Source: CAYHWW01 sp964360145 (GTDB lineage: Bacteria; Bdellovibrionota; UBA1018; CAYHWW01). From it: 38,940 nucleotides of DNA. This document shows, one piece after another, positions 33,971 through 38,940 of the stretch. Numbering within the stretch: the stretch's first letter is position 1; the number at the start of each line of letters is the position of its first letter. The notes under the pieces are model-generated. The model had not been told where the DNA came from and did no database searches. It saw only the letters and a list, made by a program, of their open reading frames with translations. Location: the NCBI GenBank assembly GCA_964360145.1, contig CAYHWW010000015.1, positions 1 through 38,940 of the forward strand, written 5' to 3'. The translations under genes were made by a program, and so were the position numbers.

Positions 33971-33986
33971 CCTAACGAAATAGGTT
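33969..33986 (+). terminator. Short hairpin shared by convergent gene ends
   Basis: AACCTA and TAGGTT flank a six-base loop, followed by TTT, at the meeting point of the Nfo-type and ICMT-like genes. The stem is short and AT-rich, so this is a weak intrinsic terminator candidate. Confidence 0.3.
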
Positions 33987-34574
33987 TTTAAGTAAGTGAG
34001 GGTAGCGATGGCTGAGGAGCATGTACGCCAGGATGGCGAGCACTCCCAGAAGGCATTCGTACTCCCTGTTTTTCATATACTGGCGCACGGAAAATCCGCC
34101 CCAGGCTTTGCGGGAGGTCAGCAATTGTTTTAGACCCGCGGGCTTTGGCCAGAGTGCCCCCGCCAAAGCCATATGCTTGCGATAGCTGGCGCCAAAGCGC
34201 TTCAGCAGGTTGCTTTCTTCATGGCGGATGGTGTGGGCATAAACAGCAGCCGTGAGCCCCCCGAGCACCAGGGTCAGCAGCCAATGATGCAGGGCGAGAA
34301 TGAAGCCCAAAGCCAGCAGGCAGGAGCCAAGATAGAGGGGATGCCGCACAAAAAGGTAGGGTCCTCGCACGGCATGGGCCTGATCCTTATGCAGGTAGCC
34401 CGCTGCCCAGGCTCGAATGAGTACGCCTAGCAGGACCACCACGAGACCAGCCGCCCAGGGCTCCCGGCCCCAAAAGAACAGGGGGGCCACAAATACCGCA
34501 TATCGGGTGAATCTCTCACGGAACTTCGACCGATCGATGGTGACGCTGTATAATTTTCTGAGTCCAAGCTCCAT
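33972..34574 (-). CDS. ICMT/PEMT-family membrane methyltransferase
   Basis: A 200-residue membrane protein with four or five hydrophobic segments. GPYLFVRHPLYLG is the SAM-binding signature of isoprenylcysteine carboxyl methyltransferase-like and phospholipid methyltransferase families, and the HxxHEE-like IRHEESNLLKRFG follows. Substrate could be a lipid or quinone-like molecule. ATG 34574 is preferred to TTG 34580. Its start is only 18 bases from the divergent mannosyltransferase start, so promoters must lie inside coding sequence. Confidence 0.85.
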   Translation of the reverse strand: MELGLRKLYSVTIDRSKFRERFTRYAVFVAPLFFWGREPWAAGLVVVLLGVLIRAWAAGYLHKDQAHAVRGPYLFVRHPLYLGSCLLALGFILALHHWLLTLVLGGLTAAVYAHTIRHEESNLLKRFGASYRKHMALAGALWPKPAGLKQLLTSRKAWGGFSVRQYMKNREYECLLGVLAILAYMLLSHRYPHLLKNLFR

Positions 34575-34592
34575 GCACAATAGTTCTCACAG

Positions 34593-36023
34593 ATGAAACC
34601 GATGGGAAATAGCGGAAACACATCACAGCGCTGCGCCTTCTTCATCATCGCTTGTGGCGTGGTGCTCAGGCTCCATGCGGCGTCGCTGAACGATCTCATC
34701 CACCCCGATGAGCATTTCCAGACCCTGGAGCCTGCCTTTCGTGCTGTATATGGTTTCGGATGGCGTAGTTGGGAGTGGTATCATGGCTTCCGTCCCTGGT
34801 CGGTGCCCGGGGTTTTCATGCCCCTGCTCTGGCTCTTGAAAATCCTAGGGGTAGGGCCTGGCATGGCCCTCATCACCTGCTGCCGAGGCCTTGTGGCCAT
34901 CTGCTCCGCGTTGCCACTCTGGGGGTTCCATCGTCTTTGCGTCATGCGAGGCCTGCCAGAGCTCGCCTCCTTGACGGCGCTGGGGCTGATGGCCTTTCTA
35001 CCCAACATGGTGTCTTGGGGCGCATCAACGTTCAGTGAAAGCATTGTTTTTATTTTGCTCTGGGGCGCATTGCCCTTCATTGTGATGGCAAAGAAGCGCC
35101 TTTTCCTCGTGGGGATGCTAGCCTCGACCCCCCTCGCCTTTCGTTATCAGATGGGGGCATGGTTTTTGGCTCTCACGCCGTTTTTCTTTCGGCTCGGGTC
35201 AGCCCCGTTTCTTCGCCTCTTGGTGGGAGCAGCGATCCCGCTGGGAGCTGTTGGCCTCCTCGACTACTTCACCTTCGGAACGCTGTTCCACAGCCTGGTC
35301 CTGCAGATCCGCATGAACGGACTTGAGGGCTTATCTGATATCAATGGAACCAGCCCTTGGTATGCCTACGGAGGGATGCTCCTCCAAGGATTCGGGGCAC
35401 CGGCCCTCGCTGTGCTCTTGCTGCCCCCGCTTATTGCTCTGCTCAGAAACAAGCTGCGGTGGGCTCCCATGGACCGGCAAGTGCTGCTACCTGCGCTTTT
35501 CTTCTGCCTTGCGCACATGGTCATAGGCCATAAGGAGCAACGCTTCCTGCTTCCAGTGCTTCCGGCCCTCTTTTATTTTTGTGCGTTGGGGCTGAACTGG
35601 AAGTTCATGGCATGGCCAGCCCCCCCTCTGTGGAGGCTCCTACCCACGCTGGTCGTCGCTGGCGCCTTCAGCGCTGCCCACATTCTTACCCCCCAACACT
35701 TCGAAGCAAGCTCACTGGGCGCTCTCACAGGAAGGGCCGCGCAGTGGTTCAATGAACACCCCCAAGCACCTCCCTCCGTGGCCCTGGTGGCTCACTACTG
35801 GATCTGGACACGGGGGGAAATGGGCTTCGGCCGCCCCATGGACCACGAAGACATCCCCCTCCGTAAGCTCTCCAGCAAAGGCATGGGTAAGCACTCCCTT
35901 GCATTCACGCCCGCCTATGCCACGGCGGCATTCAACCAACGTGCCCACCCTTGGGGCTGGGCCCTTTTGGCCCAAGACTCTTTTGGCAATGGGCTCTTCG
36001 TCAACAATGGGGAGCACCCATGA
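34593..36023 (+). CDS. GT22-type (Alg9/PIG-B-like) mannosyltransferase
   Basis: A 476-residue polytopic membrane enzyme with about nine to ten hydrophobic segments. The N-terminal HPDEHFQTLEPAF (37-49) matches the catalytic first loop of GT22 enzymes, and GHKEQRFLLPVLP (312-324) matches their second conserved motif. GT22 enzymes use dolichyl- or polyprenyl-phosphate mannose to extend lipid-linked glycans (GPI anchors in eukaryotes); bacterial members are less studied. It would act at the periplasmic face of the inner membrane. Its stop overlaps a possible 52-codon gene. Confidence 0.88.
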   Translation: MKPMGNSGNTSQRCAFFIIACGVVLRLHAASLNDLIHPDEHFQTLEPAFRAVYGFGWRSWEWYHGFRPWSVPGVFMPLLWLLKILGVGPGMALITCCRGLVAICSALPLWGFHRLCVMRGLPELASLTALGLMAFLPNMVSWGASTFSESIVFILLWGALPFIVMAKKRLFLVGMLASTPLAFRYQMGAWFLALTPFFFRLGSAPFLRLLVGAAIPLGAVGLLDYFTFGTLFHSLVLQIRMNGLEGLSDINGTSPWYAYGGMLLQGFGAPALAVLLLPPLIALLRNKLRWAPMDRQVLLPALFFCLAHMVIGHKEQRFLLPVLPALFYFCALGLNWKFMAWPAPPLWRLLPTLVVAGAFSAAHILTPQHFEASSLGALTGRAAQWFNEHPQAPPSVALVAHYWIWTRGEMGFGRPMDHEDIPLRKLSSKGMGKHSLAFTPAYATAAFNQRAHPWGWALLAQDSFGNGLFVNNGEHP

Positions 36024-36178
36024 AGCTTCTCGCTGGCTGGGTGAAGTCCGCCAAGGACTGGGCCTGGGTCGCCATCGCCGTTGTCCTTCAAATCCCCCTG
36101 CCCTGGGAGGGGCCAGGGCGGCGGCGACGCCCCAGAAAACACAAGGCCCCCCGCAGCTCGCGCCGCGGAGGGCCCTGA
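36020..36178 (+). CDS. Possible 52-residue basic protein
   Basis: An open frame starting in the stop of the mannosyltransferase gene (ATGA). The first 30 residues contain a hydrophobic stretch (WAWVAIAVVLQIPLP) that could cross a membrane; the last 20 are Arg/Pro/Lys-rich. The basic tail lies over the porin terminator hairpin, so it may be an accident of GC-rich DNA. The four-base overlap with the upstream gene is the only positive evidence. Confidence 0.35.
   Translation: MKLLAGWVKSAKDWAWVAIAVVLQIPLPWEGPGRRRRPRKHKAPRSSRRGGP
36143..36176 (-). terminator. Strong intrinsic terminator after the porin gene
   Basis: A 12-bp stem (arms 36143-36154 and 36165-36176, two G-U pairs) with a ten-base loop lies 26 bases past the porin stop. 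On the minus strand it is followed by TTGTGTTTTCT. It may also stop rightward RNA from the mannosyltransferase operon. Confidence 0.7.
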
Positions 36179-36201
36179 ATCGATCGATCTAAGACGCTGT
36201 C

Positions 36202-37362
36202 TTAGATTTGGAACGTAGCAGCGGCCAACATGGTGACTTGATTGTCACGGGTGAGTTCGCGTGCGCCGTTCAAGAACGCATTACGTGTAGAATGGTCCCA
36301 ACGAAGCTCACCCAGGAGGCTGAGGTTCTTGGAAACAGCATACTTGTGAGTAACGGTGCCGCTGATGAAGTTATTGCCACGATCGAGTTGCTCGATGTAG
36401 CCCATTTCATCGCGGAGCCACTCAACCCGCAGAGTATCCCAGTGGTCCGCCAAGAAGCTGGTGTAGGCATATGCAGCTACGCTGTACCAGTTGACGGTTT
36501 CACGACGGATCGTGACGGTGGCAGATTCAGGACGAATGACCTCGTTGCGGCCACGGTTGAAGTTCAGGTCAGCACCGAGGGCGAAGGTATCGCTGTACCA
36601 GTGCTTACCGTTGACGTTCACATAGTGACGCATTTCGCGGCCGATTTCGTAGCGCTCAGGACCAACGAGATAGTTGAATGAAGCGCTGGTCTTGCTGCCA
36701 TTGCTCCAATCCAACGCCAACGAGTAGGAACCTTGTTGGTTGTTGTCGTTGTACTTGTCCACGCCGTTGACGTAGCCAACGCTGGCGTCGACGGAACCAA
36801 AGTCATAACCAAGCTTCAAGCCCGTGAGGAATTTGGGTTGGTTATAGACGAAGCCCAATGAGCGGCCATAGTTCCAGTTGTCCACGCTGTCGATGCGCTC
36901 GAAGCCGAAGTCAGCATCCATGCGGCCAGCAACCATGGAAAAGGCACCGGGTGCCCAGCTCACAGTGGCCTTGCGCAGGTGCTTCATCGTTGCTTCAGAG
37001 GAGCCGGTGCCAGCGTTGAGGATTTCCAACTGGTTACCAACACCAAAGCGAACATCGAAACCCACGGGGTTCGCATCAGCGGACAAGCCAACGGTGGCTT
37101 GGTTGATCTCGAACTGGCGATTGCCGGTATCGTAGGCCCGGCGCGAGGCCTGTGGTTGTCCTGCCTGACCTACGGACGCCTGTGTCGCAGGCGTCGTGGA
37201 GGTCGAAGTGTGATTGAAGTTATATTGATAGTACGTGTCGACCAAACCGTGAACCTTGATACCACCAACGGTCGCCTTGCCTGGGGCAGGTAGGCTATCG
37301 GCCTGTGCCGAGCCCATCCAGGCAATGCTGACCAAGGCGGCGATTCCGTAGAACTTCTTCAT
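36202..37362 (-). CDS. Outer-membrane beta-barrel porin (BBP2/OmpL-like)
   Basis: A 386-residue protein with a signal peptide (MKKFYGIAALVSIAWMGSAQA, cleavage after about 21) and then beta-strand repeats rich in aromatic and alternating residues. GIKVHGLVDTYYQYNF, AGRMDADFGFER and the C-terminal MLAAATFQI fit the BBP2/OmpL-like porin group, and the barrel spans most of the protein. It would let small solutes or ions pass the outer membrane. A GGGGAG site, six bases before ATG 37362, fixes the start; longer upstream reading gives no signal peptide. A promoter and a strong terminator enclose it as a single-gene unit. Confidence 0.88.
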   Translation of the reverse strand: MKKFYGIAALVSIAWMGSAQADSLPAPGKATVGGIKVHGLVDTYYQYNFNHTSTSTTPATQASVGQAGQPQASRRAYDTGNRQFEINQATVGLSADANPVGFDVRFGVGNQLEILNAGTGSSEATMKHLRKATVSWAPGAFSMVAGRMDADFGFERIDSVDNWNYGRSLGFVYNQPKFLTGLKLGYDFGSVDASVGYVNGVDKYNDNNQQGSYSLALDWSNGSKTSASFNYLVGPERYEIGREMRHYVNVNGKHWYSDTFALGADLNFNRGRNEVIRPESATVTIRRETVNWYSVAAYAYTSFLADHWDTLRVEWLRDEMGYIEQLDRGNNFISGTVTHKYAVSKNLSLLGELRWDHSTRNAFLNGARELTRDNQVTMLAAATFQI

Positions 37363-37414
37363 GTGGATCTCCCCTGATGTATGTGAAACTACTGAACTGC
37401 TAGTGAATGCGTCC

Positions 37415-37444
37415 ATTATTGCTAGGCAACAATAGTCATGTAAA
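37415..37444 (-). promoter_or_regulatory. Putative porin promoter
   Basis: On the minus strand TTTACA (37439-37444) and AATAAT (37415-37420) are 18 bases apart, each 5/6 to consensus. RNA would start near 37408, leaving a leader of about 46 bases with the GGGGAG ribosome site. Confidence 0.5.
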
Positions 37445-37461
37445 GCAGGAAACACCGACAC

Positions 37462-37510
37462 GTCGCGACAATTTTTCACACCACACATCTGTTCTTGACG
37501 ATGTCGCGAC
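37462..37510. promoter_or_regulatory. Twin GTCGCGAC palindromes upstream of the porin
   Basis: The identical 8-base palindrome GTCGCGAC occurs at 37462-37469 and 37503-37510, 41 bases centre to centre, close to four helical turns. Relative to the predicted porin start of RNA they centre near -57 and -98, usual positions for a dimeric activator. The second copy extends to the 10-base palindrome TGTCGCGACA. Confidence 0.45.
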
Positions 37511-37533
37511 ACTAGGATCCAAAATTCAGGATG

Positions 37534-37565
37534 AGCGCACGACTAGCACCTGCGCTTTCTTTTTT
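37534..37565 (+). terminator. Intrinsic terminator on the plus strand after the MFS gene
   Basis: AGCGCA and TGCGCT (arms at 37534-37539 and 37551-37556) enclose an 11-base loop and are followed by TTCTTTTTT on the plus strand. No gene reads rightward into it, so its partner transcript is unknown. Confidence 0.5.
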
Positions 37566-37567
37566 AC

Positions 37568-38824
37568 TCACGTGGCTTGCCTCGCTGGGATCAGGACCAT
37601 CAGCGCCACCGCTGAAAAAGCCGCAAGCCCCGCCGCGATGAGAAAGCTGTTCGTGGGGCCGCAGGCACGCATCATGTAACCAAAGCCCAAACTCGCCGGG
37701 AGACTCATGATGCCCACAGCCATGGCGAAAATGCCGTAAGCCAAGCCCCGCCCCTGGCGAGCACCCACAAGATCCGCGACGAATGCTTTTTCCGCGGATT
37801 CCGTCAGCCCGTAAAACGCCCCGTAAAATACAAAGGCCGCAAAGAATGTGTACATGGAACTAGCAAGGCCAAAGGCTGCGTAGGAAATCGCATAAACAAC
37901 CCAGCCTGCCGCGATGACCCTCTTCCTACCCCACACATCAGACATGTGGCCCGCAGGCAGAGCAATGACCGTCGAGGTGATGTTCATGCCCACGAGGCAC
38001 AGGAGTATGGTGCCCAGATTGGCATGCAATGTATTCGATGCCTTCAATACAAGGAAGGCATCGCTGGAGTTTGCCAACGTGAACAGCACCACTAACGCCA
38101 TGTAACGCCAAAATGTGGGGGGGAGCACGCCGAGATCTTGCAGCCGGAATTTTTCAAGGCCATGGGGTGCCGACGCCGCATGGGGTTTTTCCCCGCGCTT
38201 TTCACGCACGCCGAATGCCACCATGGCCACAGCCAGAGCAGATGGAATCAGCGTCAAGAGAACAACCGTGCGAAACGCCGTCGTACTTAAAGCGCTACTC
38301 GCCTGAAGAGCGTACGCCGCCAAGGATAAGCCGAATACAGCCCCCATGGTGTCCAACATCTGATTGATGCCGAAACTTTTACCCCGGCTGTTAACATGAG
38401 CATCGTCAGCAATCATGGCATCCCGGGGCGCGGTTCGAATGCCTTTGCCAACGCGGTCAGCGAACCTGATGAAGAGGATCCACCCCCAGTGGTTGGCAAA
38501 GAGCAGGAATATCTTTGTCAGGGCAGATAACCCGTAGCCAGCAACCACAAGGGGCTTGCGGCGAGGCAGTTGATCCGAGAGCCACCCGCTCACGGGCCTC
38601 AAAAGCGTCGCCGTTGATTGGGCGATGCCTTCAATGAGGCCGATGATGGGAAGACTTGCGCCGAGCACCTGGGACAAAAACAGCGGAATGAGCCTGCCCG
38701 TGGCCTCGCTGGCAATGTCATTGAAGAAGCTCGCGAAGGAGAGCATCCAAAGATTCGTCGTCCCTTTTTGCCACAAAATATGCGGGCTAGCCCGGCCTTT
38801 GATCGTGGGTTCACGCCGTGTCAA
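37568..38824 (-). CDS. MFS transporter
   Basis: A 418-residue major facilitator protein with about twelve hydrophobic segments. RPVSGWLSDQLPRRKPLVV near residues 76-94 is the MFS loop 2-3 signature, with a second half-repeat at GHMSDVWGRKRVIAAG. Short early motif NLWMLSFASFFNDIASEA resembles the drug- and metabolite-exporter-type subgroup; substrate unknown. Start is TTG 38824, backed by a strong GGGAGGTG ribosome site seven bases upstream; there is no in-frame ATG nearby. It reads leftward from a double terminator region. Confidence 0.9.
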   Translation of the reverse strand: MTRREPTIKGRASPHILWQKGTTNLWMLSFASFFNDIASEATGRLIPLFLSQVLGASLPIIGLIEGIAQSTATLLRPVSGWLSDQLPRRKPLVVAGYGLSALTKIFLLFANHWGWILFIRFADRVGKGIRTAPRDAMIADDAHVNSRGKSFGINQMLDTMGAVFGLSLAAYALQASSALSTTAFRTVVLLTLIPSALAVAMVAFGVREKRGEKPHAASAPHGLEKFRLQDLGVLPPTFWRYMALVVLFTLANSSDAFLVLKASNTLHANLGTILLCLVGMNITSTVIALPAGHMSDVWGRKRVIAAGWVVYAISYAAFGLASSMYTFFAAFVFYGAFYGLTESAEKAFVADLVGARQGRGLAYGIFAMAVGIMSLPASLGFGYMMRACGPTNSFLIAAGLAAFSAVALMVLIPARQAT

Positions 38825-38853
38825 ATTTTCACCTCCCGAAAAGGCTCCAAAAT

Positions 38854-38888
38854 GAAAAAGCCCATCTCATATGAGACAGGCTTTTTTC
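38854..38888. terminator. Intrinsic terminator hairpin 1
   Basis: GAAAAAGCC and GGCTTTTTTC flank an inner inverted repeat TCTCAT/ATGAGA. The A and T runs on both sides allow termination in either direction. It probably ends a leftward transcript entering from beyond the right edge. Confidence 0.65.
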
Positions 38889-38915
38889 AAAAAATGGTCG
38901 GGGCGACCATTTTTT
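38889..38915. terminator. Intrinsic terminator hairpin 2
   Basis: A perfect 12-bp stem (arms 38889-38900 and 38904-38915) with a GGG loop and six A/T pairs at its base, directly next to hairpin 1. Bidirectional by sequence. Confidence 0.65.
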
Positions 38916-38940
38916 AAACAGGGCCATTGATTTCAACTTG

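Noticed and set aside
36178..36190. GATCGATCGATC repeat past the porin terminator
   Set aside because: Too short and simple; probably chance, with no matching copies seen.
36208..36681. Plus-strand frame opposite the porin gene
   Set aside because: Antisense to the barrel-encoding region, no ribosome site and no family resemblance.

Overview
The window looks like a chromosome segment of a Gram-negative, didermic bacterium with moderately high GC. Evidence for this includes ADP-heptose genes, a signal-peptide-bearing DegP-type protease, an outer-membrane beta-barrel porin and a tRNA-Ser with encoded CCA. SpoVG, a DUF1844 protein and a GT22-type mannosyltransferase together fit the former Deltaproteobacteria or Bdellovibrionota better than enteric Proteobacteria. 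This lineage guess is inference only. No mobile element, integrase, CRISPR array or rRNA is visible.

Positions 1-24.7 kb form a surface-glycan and probable flagellin or O-antigen glycosylation island. On the left, a nucleotidyltransferase-PfkB kinase fusion (cut by the window edge) and a sugar-nucleotide epimerase read leftward, behind pseH and pseG. Diverging from pseG is a tightly overlapped operon: pseI, a DegT aminotransferase, a WbqC-like protein and a large putative glycosyltransferase. A leftward trio follows (SpsF-like nucleotidyltransferase, an unknown small protein, a PIG-L deacetylase), then a rightward methyltransferase and a second large putative glycosyltransferase.

The most interesting block is 12967-20181. 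It is a rightward operon with a second NeuB-type synthase lacking the SAF domain, a TIM-barrel isomerase-like protein, two SDRs, a stand-alone HAD phosphatase resembling the C-terminal domain of animal CMP-sialate synthetase, a CMP-sugar synthetase, a class III aminotransferase, a VOC protein and a zinc-ribbon methyltransferase. Together they look like a complete route to a CMP-activated, aminated and possibly methylated ulosonic acid, distinct from the pseudaminic acid route in the same window. From 20150 to 24653 single genes alternate strand and overlap tail to tail: a PhyH-like oxygenase, a HAD phosphatase, an epimerase, gmhB and pseC.

tRNA-Ser(GGA) at 24673-24762 separates this island from mainly housekeeping genes: hldD, pyrH, a SixA-like phosphatase and spoVG. 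Next comes a leftward envelope and protein quality-control set (an M48-like protein with a destroyed zinc site, a DUF1844 protein, a DegP-type protease, ClpB). An Nfo-type endonuclease, an ICMT-family membrane methyltransferase, a GT22 mannosyltransferase, a BBP2-type porin and an MFS transporter complete the right side.

Pathway logic: PseC, PseH, PseG and PseI supply most of the pseudaminic acid route; PseB is not in the window, and the nucleotidyltransferase that acts as PseF is uncertain. GmhB and HldD belong to heptose synthesis, and the reversed HldE-like fusion with its epimerase may make a second activated heptose. The two 610-620-residue proteins are the best candidates for transferring these sugars.
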